Source of the DNA: an uncultured Clostridia bacterium
GTDB taxonomy: Bacteria; Bacillota; Clostridia; TANB77; CAG-508
Length of the DNA: 64,000 bases
Assembly (NCBI GenBank): GCA_934140005.1
Contig: CAKPBB010000002.1
Span: forward strand, 1-64,000
Direction of reading: 5' to 3'
Position numbers and translations under genes: made by a program. This document shows, one piece after another, positions 44,502 through 53,543 of this stretch (position 1 is its first letter; each line of letters opens with the position of its first letter). A model generated the notes under the pieces. That model was given only the letters and a program-made list of their open reading frames with translations. It had not been told where the DNA came from and searched no databases.

Positions 44502-46483
44502 TTTGTTCCTCCAAGCTTAATCTTTTCAAATATATTATTTTTACTTTTTTCTTCTTTTTTTATTTTCTTAGTAAGTTCTTTTTGTTTTTTAGGTAGTAAA
44601 TTTTCCATAATATATTTTTCTATGTTTTCTTCATCTAGTCCATATTTTTCTTCAATTTCTTTACAACTACCCTGTTTAATAAATTCATCTGGATATGCAA
44701 ATTTTTTAAATAGAATCTTTTTAGGCTTGTCCTGTAAACATTGTTTTTCAATGATTATTTCTTCTATTGCAGTACCTAAGCCTCCAATTTCAGTTCCATC
44801 TTCAATTGTAATAACATTATTTGTTTTTATAATCGCATTCCAAATTTTATCCTTATTTAATGGTTTTAGAAATCTTGCATTAATTACTGTTATATTTATT
44901 CCTTTTTCTTTTAATTTATTTGAAATATCATATGCTCTTGCAACCATTTTTCCTATAGCTATAATTGTTACATCATTTCCATTTGATAAAGTTTCAAATT
45001 CTCCTAATTTTATTTCATCTTGTAACTCTTTAGTATCATTTTCATTGTTCCAAATACTATTCTCTCCACCTCTTGGATATCTAATTAGTACAGGTTTATT
45101 TAGAGTTACAGCAATTTCTAACATTTGCTCTAATTCTTTAAAATTTTTAGGAGCCATTATCACAAAATTAGGAATTATTCTTGTAAAACTCATATCAAAC
45201 ATACCTTGATGTGTTTCTCCATCAGCTCCTACAATTCCTGCTCTATCAGCACAAATAATAACAGGCAAATTTTGTATTGCAACATCATGAATAAGTTGAT
45301 CGTATGCTCTTTGAATGAAAGATGAATATATTGGAACAACTGGTATCATACCGCTTTTTGCCATTCCAGCTGCCATTCCAATAGCATGTTGTTCAGCTAT
45401 ACCAACATCAAAAAATCTTTCTGGAAATTTTTTTGAAAAGTTTTCAAGTCCTGTTCCTTCAGCCATTGCAGCTGTAACTGCAACTATTTTGTCATTTTTT
45501 TCTGCAAGCTCAACTATTTTTCTTCCAAATACACTTGAATAATTTTCTTTTGATTTTTCTTTTTTCTTACCAGTTTCAATATCAAAACTAGAAATACTAT
45601 GAAATTTGTTTGGACTTTCTTCAGCAGGTTTATAGCCTTTTCCTTTTTTAGTTAGTACATGTAATAAAACAGGTCCTTCCAAATCTTTAGCAATTTTTAA
45701 TATTTCTTCTAGTTTTTTCAAATTGTGTCCATCAACTGGTCCTATATATCTAAATCCTATATCTTCAAAGTACATTTTTGGAATAACAATTTGCTTTATT
45801 CCTTTTTTCATTTTTTGAACTAAACATACAATTTTTTCACCAATAAAAGGTATTTTTTTTATAATTTTTTTTCCTCTTATGCTAGATTTTATATATGCTT
45901 TTTTAGTTCTAAGTTTAGAAAGCATGAAAGCAACTCCACCAACATTTTTAGAAATACTCATCTCATTGTCATTTAAAATAACTAATAAATTAGTTTTACT
46001 ACTTCCTGCATCATTTAAAGCTTCTAAAGCCATTCCACCAGTAAGTGCTCCATCACCAATAACTGCAATAACTTTATTTTCTTCATTTTTTAAATCTCTA
46101 CTTCTTGCCATTCCTAGAGCAACAGAAATAGATGTGCTACTATGACCAGTATTGAAATGATCATATTGACTTTCTTCTGTTTTTGGAAAGCCCGCAAGTC
46201 CATTCATCTTTCTAAGTGTATCAAATTTATCTGCTCTACCAGTAAGCATTTTATGTACATAAGTTTGATGTCCAACATCCCAAACTATTTTATCTTCTGG
46301 TAAATTAAATACTCTATGTAATGCAATAGTTAGTTCAACAACACCTAAATTAGATGCTAAATGTCCACCAGTTTGTGAAACTGTTTCAATTATCCTATTT
46401 CTAATATCTTGTGCAAGCTCTTCTTGCTCGTTCAAATCTATATTTTTAATATCATTTGGTCCTTTTACCTCATTAAGTTTCAT
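44450..46483 (-). CDS. dxs: 1-deoxy-D-xylulose-5-phosphate synthase
   Basis: The 677-residue thiamine-diphosphate enzyme makes DXP from pyruvate and glyceraldehyde 3-phosphate, the entry to the MEP isoprenoid pathway. Key motifs: GGHLASNLGVVELTIALH, VWDVGHQTYVHKMLTGR, the ThDP motif VIGDGALTGGMALEALNDAG, GADGETHQGMFDMSF and RYPRGGE. It is some 45 residues longer than usual owing to a lysine-rich C-terminal tail (from about residue 630), the end of which overlaps ylmH. Its isoprenoids would feed the polyprenyl carriers used by the polysaccharide genes. Confidence 0.95.
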   Translation of the reverse strand: MKLNEVKGPNDIKNIDLNEQEELAQDIRNRIIETVSQTGGHLASNLGVVELTIALHRVFNLPEDKIVWDVGHQTYVHKMLTGRADKFDTLRKMNGLAGFPKTEESQYDHFNTGHSSTSISVALGMARSRDLKNEENKVIAVIGDGALTGGMALEALNDAGSSKTNLLVILNDNEMSISKNVGGVAFMLSKLRTKKAYIKSSIRGKKIIKKIPFIGEKIVCLVQKMKKGIKQIVIPKMYFEDIGFRYIGPVDGHNLKKLEEILKIAKDLEGPVLLHVLTKKGKGYKPAEESPNKFHSISSFDIETGKKKEKSKENYSSVFGRKIVELAEKNDKIVAVTAAMAEGTGLENFSKKFPERFFDVGIAEQHAIGMAAGMAKSGMIPVVPIYSSFIQRAYDQLIHDVAIQNLPVIICADRAGIVGADGETHQGMFDMSFTRIIPNFVIMAPKNFKELEQMLEIAVTLNKPVLIRYPRGGENSIWNNENDTKELQDEIKLGEFETLSNGNDVTIIAIGKMVARAYDISNKLKEKGINITVINARFLKPLNKDKIWNAIIKTNNVITIEDGTEIGGLGTAIEEIIIEKQCLQDKPKKILFKKFAYPDEFIKQGSCKEIEEKYGLDEENIEKYIMENLLPKKQKELTKKIKKEEKSKNNIFEKIKLGGTKCITMIQSKIKKKRTDY

Positions 46484-46589
46484 AACATTCTCCTATTAGC
46501 TTTATACTGTTAATTTCATATATTTTTCTTTTGTATTAAAATTTTGTTTTATATGATAATCTAATACTGTAATTGCATTTTATAGAAAA

Positions 46590-47240
46590 TTATAAAACTA
46601 AGAAAACCATTCCAGCTGTTAATAAAGGTATAGTTATATTATCTGTTCCTTTTATTGAAATTCCCTCTACTATTGTAGCAAGTATTGACATAACAAAAGC
46701 TTTTATTAACCAGTTAGCAACATTCAAATATGATAATGCACCAGAAATAATAAGCAAAGTTATTATGAACATTGTAGCTGAACCTGCAAGAGTTTTTTTA
46801 TTACCATTTACACTATACTCTGGACTTTGTATTCCCTTTCCTACAATTGCAGCCATTCCATCTGCGTATCCCATAACAGCAACACCTACTAACCCTATTG
46901 TTGGATTGTTCAATGGGCCAAATGTTACTAAAGCCAAAATTAAAAGAGATAATGCATAATAAACTGTTCCTAAACCATCTTTCTCATCATCTTCTCTTTC
47001 CATTGATTTTATAATATTGAATTTATAAGACAAAAAATTGATAACTACGAATATTGCTGGGCATATTGATGCAACCCACATATTATCAAAAAATATCATT
47101 GCAATTATCCACCAATTTGATAACATTATATGTATAAACTTTCTACTTGCCTCTTTATTGATTTTGGTAAATAATCCTGATATTGCAATTATAGTACCAA
47201 TATATAAAAAAGAAGCCATTATTCCGTATAAATTTTTCAT
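46590..47240 (-). CDS. Dolichol/phytol kinase-like (SEC59/DGK1) membrane protein
   Basis: The 216-residue protein has six or seven predicted membrane helices and the CTP-dependent lipid kinase pattern: RKFIHIMLSNWW, EREDDEKDGLGTVYYALS, VMGYADGMAAIVGKG and GNKKTLAGSATMF. Members phosphorylate polyprenols, phytol or diacylglycerol with CTP. The position next to dxs suggests a link to isoprenoid lipids. The exact substrate is not predictable, and CdsA-like cytidylyltransferases are distant relatives. Confidence 0.8.
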   Translation of the reverse strand: MKNLYGIMASFLYIGTIIAISGLFTKINKEASRKFIHIMLSNWWIIAMIFFDNMWVASICPAIFVVINFLSYKFNIIKSMEREDDEKDGLGTVYYALSLLILALVTFGPLNNPTIGLVGVAVMGYADGMAAIVGKGIQSPEYSVNGNKKTLAGSATMFIITLLIISGALSYLNVANWLIKAFVMSILATIVEGISIKGTDNITIPLLTAGMVFLVL

Positions 47241-47374
47241 TTTACTACCTTTCTATTTTTTTACATATTATAACATCAATACTTACAAATATAAACATTT
47301 TTCTTGTAACTTTTATGTGAATTTTATCATCTTCTTAAAACTCTCATAATTTTTAAATTTATTTTGTATATCTA

Positions 47375-47403
47375 TTGTCTTTGTTATTTTTTTAGTATAT
47401 AAT
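47375..47403 (+). promoter_or_regulatory. Promoter of tRNA-Gln
   Basis: TTGTCT (47375-47380) and TATAAT (47398-47403), 17 bp apart, 12 bp before the tRNA. Confidence 0.75.
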
Positions 47404-47415
47404 ATTTGTTGTAAT

Positions 47416-47491
47416 TGGGGTATCGCCAAGCGGTAAGGCAATCGGCTCTGACCCGATCATTTCCTGTGTTCGAATCACAGTACCCCAGCCA
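47416..47491 (+). tRNA. tRNA-Gln (anticodon CTG)
   Basis: A full cloverleaf: acceptor TGGGGTA with TACCCCA, D-loop AAGCGGTAAGGC, anticodon stem ATCGG/CCGAT with loop CTCTGAC giving anticodon CTG, T-arm with GTTCGAATC, and encoded CCA at 47489-47491. It reads CAG, a rare codon in such AT-rich DNA. Confidence 0.95.
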
Positions 47492-47514
47492 ATTAAATAT
47501 AATATGAACACAAC

Positions 47515-47542
47515 AAAAAAGAGCTAGCTTTTGCTAGCTTTT
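47515..47542. terminator. Terminator after tRNA-Gln and the 47549 gene
   Basis: AGCTAGC pairs with GCTAGCT around TTTT. A T-run of six is on the minus strand; TTTTAA on the plus strand. Confidence 0.75.
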
Positions 47543-47548
47543 AACTTT

Positions 47549-47773
47549 TTAACTTCTATCTTTTTTGTATTGTCCTGATACCACATATTCGTTTATATCT
47601 AAAATTCCATCTGTATTCCTATGTTCATTAAAATATTGATAATATAGTCTAATTAATTGCAATAATTCGTATTTATTCCATTTTTCAAAATATTCATTTC
47701 TTAAAACTTCTGCATTTCTTATTTTCATTAATTTTTCATATTCTCTTTCGGTATTTTTTGACATATCAAACAT
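47549..47773 (-). CDS. Small hypothetical protein
   Basis: The 74-residue charged frame (KNTEREYEKLMKIRNAEVLR, WNKYELLQLIRLYYQYF) ends just before a good terminator and starts after AGGAAC. No family is recognised; the mostly helical sequence has no membrane segment. It is probably a real but minor gene. Confidence 0.5.
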   Translation of the reverse strand: MFDMSKNTEREYEKLMKIRNAEVLRNEYFEKWNKYELLQLIRLYYQYFNEHRNTDGILDINEYVVSGQYKKDRS

Positions 47774-47875
47774 AAAGTTAAGTTCCTGCTTATTTGCCTC
47801 TTCTATTTTTCTCCCCTTCTTTCTTTTGGATTGTATTATTAATTAATACAACTATATTATACATTAAATTTTCTC

Positions 47876-47969
47876 TAGGTTCAATATTTGGTTCGATTTT
47901 TTGTACATTTTTTTGTACATATTTACTAGATATTTCAAACAACTTTCATTTTAGGTTCACTATTTGATT
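47876..47969. repeat. Direct repeats before the RHH regulator
   Basis: TAGGTTCA-A/C-TATTTG repeats at 47876-47893 and 47952-47969 (16 of 18 identical). Between them a 12-bp tandem with TTTTTTGTACA occurs twice (47897-47907 and 47909-47920). These may be binding sites for the small regulator encoded next. Confidence 0.45.
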
Positions 47970-48032
47970 ATATATTTCTATTCACTTTTATGGTAGAAAT
48001 ATAATAGAAATTTTAAAGAATGGAGCATTAAT

Positions 48033-48239
48033 ATGGAGAAATTTAAAATTACAAAATCAAAAAATTCAAACAGACCTTTGACAATTCGTTTTCCAGATGA
48101 ATTATATGAACAACTTGAATCAATTGTTGAAACTGCAAATAAAGGAAAGGCAAAACGAGAGTTTAGTCTAAACGGACTTGTTATTTCTGCAGTACAGTTT
48201 GCCTTAGATAATTTGGATACATCTGAAATTTCCAAATAA
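48033..48239 (+). CDS. Ribbon-helix-helix DNA-binding protein
   Basis: The 68-residue protein matches the RHH pattern: a strand NRPLTIRFPDELYEQLE followed by two helices ending GLVISAVQFALDNL. The spacing fits CopG/Arc-like dimeric regulators. GGAG precedes the ATG and TATAAT lies at 48000-48005. The direct repeats upstream suggest self-control. No toxin gene is adjacent, so a toxin-antitoxin role is not supported. Confidence 0.8.
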   Translation: MEKFKITKSKNSNRPLTIRFPDELYEQLESIVETANKGKAKREFSLNGLVISAVQFALDNLDTSEISK

Positions 48240-48275
48240 TTTATTATTAATTGAGAAATTTATATAAAAATAATA

Positions 48276-48330
48276 ACCACTCATTTTATAATGTGAATTT
48301 TAACACTTCCATATAAAATGAGTGGTTTTT
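48276..48330. terminator. Terminator between the RHH gene and the DUF1540-like gene
   Basis: A 16-bp perfect stem (AACCACTCATTTTATA with its complement) with a 21-base loop and T-run on the plus strand, between two convergent genes. Confidence 0.8.
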
Positions 48331-48351
48331 AATTACTTTTTAACTTTTTTA

Positions 48352-48513
48352 CTATACTTTTGTTTTATAACTTCCACATTTAGATTCATCTGGTCTGCCT
48401 GTTGAACAATCTTTACAAGCTTGTACATCTATTTGTTCAAGCTCACAAAGATGTGCTCCACAATCATTATATCTGCAACTACCTACTGTACAATTAATTT
48501 TTTGATTTCCCAT
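48352..48513 (-). CDS. DUF1540-type small cysteine-rich protein
   Basis: A 53-residue gene, start ATG at 48513 after AAAGGA. It begins MGNQKINCTVGSCRYNDCGA and contains seven cysteines (NCTVGSC, DCGAHLC, ACKDC, KCGSY). The C-x5-C-x-YN-x-x-C-x-A pattern is that of DUF1540 domains, small metal-binding-like proteins common in sporulating Firmicutes. Function unknown. Confidence 0.75.
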   Translation of the reverse strand: MGNQKINCTVGSCRYNDCGAHLCELEQIDVQACKDCSTGRPDESKCGSYKTKV

Positions 48514-48609
48514 TTCTATTGTCCTTTCAAAAAAAATATTGTAATTACTATAATAGAATTATAAAACACTATACATAATTACAATATTATTATTAACATT
48601 TTTGCAAAT

Positions 48610-50259
48610 CTAATACTTGTTATAAAAATTATCTCCAACAAAATTATATTCTATATCTTTCACTTGTTCTAAAAATTCTGAATATCTTACCGAATAATTT
48701 TTTGATTTATCATTAGAAATTTTATAGAAATTTCCATATACTTGTTCAATATTATCAAGTATTACTTCTCCATCAGAATTTAATAGATAAAATTTCATAT
48801 TTGCATATCCAAACTTATTAAAATCTATACCATCAGTTGTATTACCTACAATAAATATTCCATAATTTATCAAATATGGATCAATTACATCATATTCATT
48901 TTCAAAGATTTTTTCAAAATTTTTATTAATTACTTTATATTTATTATTTTGTCCTTTTACAATATATCCATTTTGAAGAACATATATATCTTTATATACC
49001 TCAGACAATATATTTCCTTTACTATCTATAAAATAAACTGTATAATCATTATAATTTCGTATCAATATTTTGTCATCAAAAAAATCTAATATTTGTGCTT
49101 TACCTGACATTGTAACTTTTTTACCATAGCTTGTAAACCAACCTTGCTCTCTCTTATCGATATTATAAAAAGGTATTGTCCCATTTTTAAATATGTATGC
49201 ATAATTTTCATCATAAGGAATTGCATCACAATCCAAATTTATTCTAATACTTAAACTATCTTTTTTAGCAAGTTCATACTTATCTTTAAGGCCCATACTA
49301 GACTTTGTAACAATTAAATCGTACTCTATATTATAATCATATCTATAAGTATAGTCTTTTTCCCCTTCTTCTTTATACACTGGAATCTTTGAAATATTAT
49401 CCGTTATTTTATTTATTTCAAAAGATATATTGCCACTACCTCCAAAAGTGTTATTATACAAATCTTGAAGCTCTTGTATCTTGGCAGAATAATTTTCTTC
49501 TGACGACTCTGCTCTATATGTCATTACAACACGTTCATTTTTTAATATAATGGCTGACTGACCATCTTTGCAAACTAATGCAATATCAAATTTTTTATCA
49601 TAAGCACTTATTTGAATAAAAGGTGTTGCATAATCATATTTAAAATCAATTACTTGCTGGCCTGAAGGTATTATATATCCATATTTTCCGTCTTTTTTTA
49701 TATTTATATAAGGTTCGTTATACGGTTCTTCTGTTAGTTCTGTTATATATTTAAAATAATCTTTTTTATATGCTAGTTCATTTTCATTTTCTTTATTCTT
49801 TATATATGTTCCTATTTGTTTATAAAAAAAACTACCACCAATTAATATTGCCATACAAGTTGCAATAACAATAACTATTGAAATAGCAAACATACTATTT
49901 ACTTCAACTAAGTTTTCTCTTAATGTTTTATTTATAATCATAAATCCCGCAACTATTGGTAGCAGTGCAATTATTGGCTCTTTAATAAAGATAAAGCTTA
50001 AACTAAATAAAGAAAAAAGATATCCGTTTTTTATATCTCCATCTTTTCTATGTATAATGTATTCTATTAAATTTATGAATATTAACATTGCCATAACAGC
50101 ATAAATAGCAATTAATATATATCCCTTAATACTATTTTCCTGTACTGTAAGTAATGTCATATCTTGTGGAATTATGTATGTAAACACTCCTATTGATATT
50201 CCCAAAAGGATGTTTAAAAGTCCAATACTTATATTAACAACTTTTCCTCTCATATTCAC
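48610..50259 (-). CDS. WG-repeat membrane protein
   Basis: The 549-residue protein has about five membrane helices in the first 155 residues (for example NILLGISIGVFTYII and AISIVIVIATCMAILIGG). The rest is extracytoplasmic and contains degenerate WG-type repeats, such as KKDGKYGYIIPSGQQVIDFKY and FGYANMKFYLLNSDGEVIL. Such repeats form beta-structures that bind proteins or glycans. Function is not known. It ends 2 bp after nadD on the same strand. Confidence 0.75.
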   Translation of the reverse strand: MNMRGKVVNISIGLLNILLGISIGVFTYIIPQDMTLLTVQENSIKGYILIAIYAVMAMLIFINLIEYIIHRKDGDIKNGYLFSLFSLSFIFIKEPIIALLPIVAGFMIINKTLRENLVEVNSMFAISIVIVIATCMAILIGGSFFYKQIGTYIKNKENENELAYKKDYFKYITELTEEPYNEPYINIKKDGKYGYIIPSGQQVIDFKYDYATPFIQISAYDKKFDIALVCKDGQSAIILKNERVVMTYRAESSEENYSAKIQELQDLYNNTFGGSGNISFEINKITDNISKIPVYKEEGEKDYTYRYDYNIEYDLIVTKSSMGLKDKYELAKKDSLSIRINLDCDAIPYDENYAYIFKNGTIPFYNIDKREQGWFTSYGKKVTMSGKAQILDFFDDKILIRNYNDYTVYFIDSKGNILSEVYKDIYVLQNGYIVKGQNNKYKVINKNFEKIFENEYDVIDPYLINYGIFIVGNTTDGIDFNKFGYANMKFYLLNSDGEVILDNIEQVYGNFYKISNDKSKNYSVRYSEFLEQVKDIEYNFVGDNFYNKY

Positions 50260-50261
50260 CT

Positions 50262-50834
50262 TTATTTATATAAATTATTTTTTAATATATATGCTTTAAT
50301 ATCATCTATAATAAGATTATCTGTACTTTGATTTTCTTTTATTCTTTTTCTTACCAAACTTGAACTTATATTATTTGATAAATCATCTTTAACTAAAATA
50401 ATATCTTTATTACTTAACTCGATATTTTGAATTCCTCTATCTAAAACAATATATTTATAAAATCTTTCTAATTTTTCAGCTGATTTCCATGTACTTATTT
50501 TTTCAAAATTGTCTGAACCCATTATGAAATAGTTATCTGAATCTTTATGTTTGTTATTTATAATTTCAAACATATCTATAGCCTTAGTTGGTTTATCTAA
50601 ATCAATGGCAAGTGAAGAAACTTCTATTTTTTCTTCACTTGCACAAGCTATTTCTAGCATTTCTAGTCTCTTTTGTGCTGGTACTAGATTTTCTTTTAAA
50701 TAAAAATCATTCATTGGGACAAAGTAAACTTTATCCAAATTACATTGTTCAATAGCTTTTTTTATTAAGTTCACATGTGCTACTGTTACAGGATTAAAAC
50801 ATCCTCCAAAATAGCCAATTCTTTTTTTATTCAC
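50262..50834 (-). CDS. nadD: Nicotinate-nucleotide adenylyltransferase-like protein
   Basis: The 190-residue nucleotidyltransferase starts with GTG and reads RIGYFGGCFNPVTVAHVNLIKKA. The (H/T)xxH motif has Thr in the first position, as in eukaryotic-type NMN adenylyltransferases. The C-terminal SSSLVRKRIKEN is the ISS(S/T)xxR motif. It would make deamido-NAD from nicotinate mononucleotide. The start overlaps the end of tmk by 8 bp, showing translational coupling. Confidence 0.87.
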   Translation of the reverse strand: MNKKRIGYFGGCFNPVTVAHVNLIKKAIEQCNLDKVYFVPMNDFYLKENLVPAQKRLEMLEIACASEEKIEVSSLAIDLDKPTKAIDMFEIINNKHKDSDNYFIMGSDNFEKISTWKSAEKLERFYKYIVLDRGIQNIELSNKDIILVKDDLSNNISSSLVRKRIKENQSTDNLIIDDIKAYILKNNLYK

Positions 50835-51513
50835 CTAATTTTAATTCCTTTTTTACTATATTAAAAATTTCTTCATGTATTTCATCTATCGTTCTTAATT
50901 CATTATTTTCATCTACACAATGAATTTCATTCCAATTATATTTATCAACTAAACTACGAGCAGCCTCAAAGCTTTCTCTTAAATATTCTGGATTTCTTTC
51001 GTGGATATCTTTTTCTTTTTCATGTGAAAATTTATTTTCTCTATTTTTCATCAATTTTTGTGAAACTTCAATAGGCATATTTAAGAAAAATACTTGAGTT
51101 GGTTCTGGTAAATCATAAATATTAAATTCTAAATCAAATAACCAACTCATAAATTTTTCACGTTCTTTTTCATCTCTTATTTTTCCTGCTTGATGAATCA
51201 TATTAGCTGTAGTATATCTATCAGCTAATATAACTCCTCCATTATTATAATATTCTTTATAACCTTTTTGAAAAGTTGCATATCTATCTGCTGCATAAAA
51301 AGTTGATGATATATATGGACTTATCGAATTTGGGTCCTCTCCAAATTCTCCAGCTAAATACATTTTTACCAAGCTTGAAGATGGACTATCATAATTTGGA
51401 AAAGAAACTGTTTTATAGTCAACACCTTCTTTTTCTAATCTTTCTTGTAATTTTTTCAACTGTGTTTGTTTTCCACATCCATCTGTTCCATCTATAACAA
51501 ATAACTTTCCCAT
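50827..51513 (-). CDS. tmk: Thymidylate kinase
   Basis: The start ATG at 51513 follows GGAGG by four bases; a longer frame start at 51540 would overlap metG. The 228-residue kinase has a P-loop FVIDGTDGCGKQTQLKKL, the DR(Y) motif LADRYTTAN and a lid region near 150-170. It phosphorylates dTMP for DNA synthesis. It lies 13 bp after metG and overlaps nadD, forming a metG-tmk-nadD string. Confidence 0.92.
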   Translation of the reverse strand: MGKLFVIDGTDGCGKQTQLKKLQERLEKEGVDYKTVSFPNYDSPSSSLVKMYLAGEFGEDPNSISPYISSTFYAADRYATFQKGYKEYYNNGGVILADRYTTANMIHQAGKIRDEKEREKFMSWLFDLEFNIYDLPEPTQVFFLNMPIEVSQKLMKNRENKFSHEKEKDIHERNPEYLRESFEAARSLVDKYNWNEIHCVDENNELRTIDEIHEEIFNIVKKELKLGE

Positions 51514-51526
51514 AGTTCCTCCTCTG

Positions 51527-53125
51527 TTACTTCTTTTCAATTCTTGTAAATAATGGTTCTATATTTTCTAATTTCAATCCTTTTTCAGTTTCTATATAAT
51601 TCCATGTAGGATTTTCTATTTTCAAATATTTACGAATTTTTTCACATGCTACTGGCATTACTGGTTCAAATAAGTTTGATAAATTTGCTATAATTGTGCT
51701 ACATGTATAAATAATATCGTTAAATTTAGAAATATCTTCTTTTTTAGCAATCCAAGGTTCACTTGAGTCATAATATTTATTTGCATCTTCAACAAGGCTC
51801 ATAATATTTTTTACAGCTTCTCTAAATTCAAGATTTTCTATGTTTTTTCCAGCTTCTTCATAAGTAGCTTTTATTTTGTTTTCCATTTCACTATTCATAT
51901 TTCCATCTGGAATTTCTTCTAATCCTTTAAATCTTAATGTACGATTTACTAAATTACCAAATTTATTTAAAATTTCTCCATTATGAGTATTTTCAAAATC
52001 TTCAATTGTAAAGTTTGTATCTTTCTTTTCTGGACCATTAGATACTAAATGATATCTAATAGAATCTGAATCATATATGTCTAGTGCTTCTAGAGCTGTC
52101 ATACCAATACCTTTGCTCTTTGAGAATTTTTGATCATTAAAATTCAAATATTCTGCTGAAACTATTGTATCTACAAGATGATAATTGTCCTCTTGTCCTA
52201 AAAGTAATGCATTTAGAATTATACTATGGAACATAATATTATCTTTTCCATGACACATATAGATTTTATTATTATGTCCTTCTTTCCAGAAATTTTCCCA
52301 GTTTAAGCCTCTTTCTTCACAGACTTTCATTGTATCTGTTAGATATCCAAGTACAGCATCTATCCATACATACATTCTTTTATCTTCATAGCCTTCAACA
52401 GGGATTTCAACACCCCAATTTAAGTCCCTTGTTACAGCTCTATCTACTAATCCTTGTTTTAAATATTTTTCTGTTTCATTTCTAGCATTAATTCTCCAAG
52501 AACTATTTACTTCTTTAGTATGTTCTTCAATTTGTTTTTGAAATTTAGATAGGGCTAAATATAAAACTTTGTTATCTCTTTCTGAAATTTTAGAACCACA
52601 TTCTATACATGTTCCTGCTTTTAATTCATCTGAAGTTGGCACATGAAGACAATTGTCACATTGGTCTCCTTTTGTTTCTTTTCCACATTCAGGACAAGTT
52701 AATAAAATCTCTCTGTCTGCAAGAAAATGATTACATTTTTCACAAAAAGCTTGTTTTTCTATTTTTTCATAGATATATCCATTATCATATAATTTACGGA
52801 AAAGCTCTTTTACTTTTTCTTTATGATATTCATTATCTGTTTTTGAATATAAGTCATATGAAAAATTTAGTTTTTCAAACATTGTTTTAAATTCATTATG
52901 ATATCTGCCTGCAATATCTCTAGGATTTACTTTTTCTCTTTTTGCTCTTTCAGTTATAGGTGTGCCATGACAGTCTGAACCTGAAACATATAATACATTA
53001 TTTCCTTTTAGTCTAAAATATCTTGCTAGCACATCACCTGATATTAATCCAGCAATATGTCCTAAATGTAGTGAACTATTTGCATATGGCCAAGCTCCAC
53101 CTATAATTATGTTCTTTTTATCCAT
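51527..53125 (-). CDS. metG: Methionyl-tRNA synthetase
   Basis: The ATG at 53125 follows AAGGA and gives MDKKNIIIGGAWPYANSSLH; a frame start at 53146 is seven codons longer. The 532-residue enzyme has HLGH, the zinc-knuckle region with paired cysteines (CEKCNHF, CPECG, CDNC, CIECGSK), and FSKSKG in place of KMSKS. It lacks the C-terminal tRNA-binding domain found in longer forms. Charges initiator and elongator tRNA-Met. Confidence 0.95.
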   Translation of the reverse strand: MDKKNIIIGGAWPYANSSLHLGHIAGLISGDVLARYFRLKGNNVLYVSGSDCHGTPITERAKREKVNPRDIAGRYHNEFKTMFEKLNFSYDLYSKTDNEYHKEKVKELFRKLYDNGYIYEKIEKQAFCEKCNHFLADREILLTCPECGKETKGDQCDNCLHVPTSDELKAGTCIECGSKISERDNKVLYLALSKFQKQIEEHTKEVNSSWRINARNETEKYLKQGLVDRAVTRDLNWGVEIPVEGYEDKRMYVWIDAVLGYLTDTMKVCEERGLNWENFWKEGHNNKIYMCHGKDNIMFHSIILNALLLGQEDNYHLVDTIVSAEYLNFNDQKFSKSKGIGMTALEALDIYDSDSIRYHLVSNGPEKKDTNFTIEDFENTHNGEILNKFGNLVNRTLRFKGLEEIPDGNMNSEMENKIKATYEEAGKNIENLEFREAVKNIMSLVEDANKYYDSSEPWIAKKEDISKFNDIIYTCSTIIANLSNLFEPVMPVACEKIRKYLKIENPTWNYIETEKGLKLENIEPLFTRIEKK

Positions 53126-53155
53126 TTTAAATACATTCCTTTCCATAAATTAGAA

Positions 53156-53488
53156 TTATATTTTATCCCAGAACCAAGATAAACTATCATCATAGCTTTT
53201 CTTATTTTTCTTTTTAGCTACAATATCATCTACCCATAAAAAAGCTATAAAACTTATTAATAATAAAGCAAATCCAACTAGCAAATAATTATATTCCATA
53301 CTTGTAGATAAACTATTTCCATCTGCTATGCTGTCTAGTTTTAGTGAATGATATACTAAAAATACTAAATTTCCAATAGTTGCTATTCCTGGTAAAACTG
53401 ATAATTCTAATTTTCTTCCTAAAATAATTAATAATACTGTAATAGTTGTAACTGCTAATACAACTATAAAAACTGGTATTGTTTCCAT
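53156..53488 (-). CDS. Small membrane protein
   Basis: The 110-residue protein has three membrane helices (IPVFIVVLAVTTITVLLIIL, LPGIATIGNLVFLVYHSL, YNYLLVGFALLLISFIAFL) and a short basic C-terminus ending SLSWFWDKI. It starts after AGGAG. No family is recognised. It may share a transcript with metG, 30 bp downstream. Confidence 0.7.
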   Translation of the reverse strand: METIPVFIVVLAVTTITVLLIILGRKLELSVLPGIATIGNLVFLVYHSLKLDSIADGNSLSTSMEYNYLLVGFALLLISFIAFLWVDDIVAKKKNKKSYDDSLSWFWDKI

Positions 53489-53543
53489 AAAATCTCCTTA
53501 TTCTGATTTACAAAATATAGTAAATCTATTTTCTCTTGTATTT

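Noticed and set aside
48033..48513. Toxin-antitoxin pair
   Set aside because: The RHH protein resembles an antitoxin, but the neighbouring small gene is a DUF1540-like cysteine protein on the opposite strand with terminators between, not a toxin.
53126..53160. T-box or other leader before metG
   Set aside because: Only about 30 bp separate metG from the gene before it, too short for a T-box.
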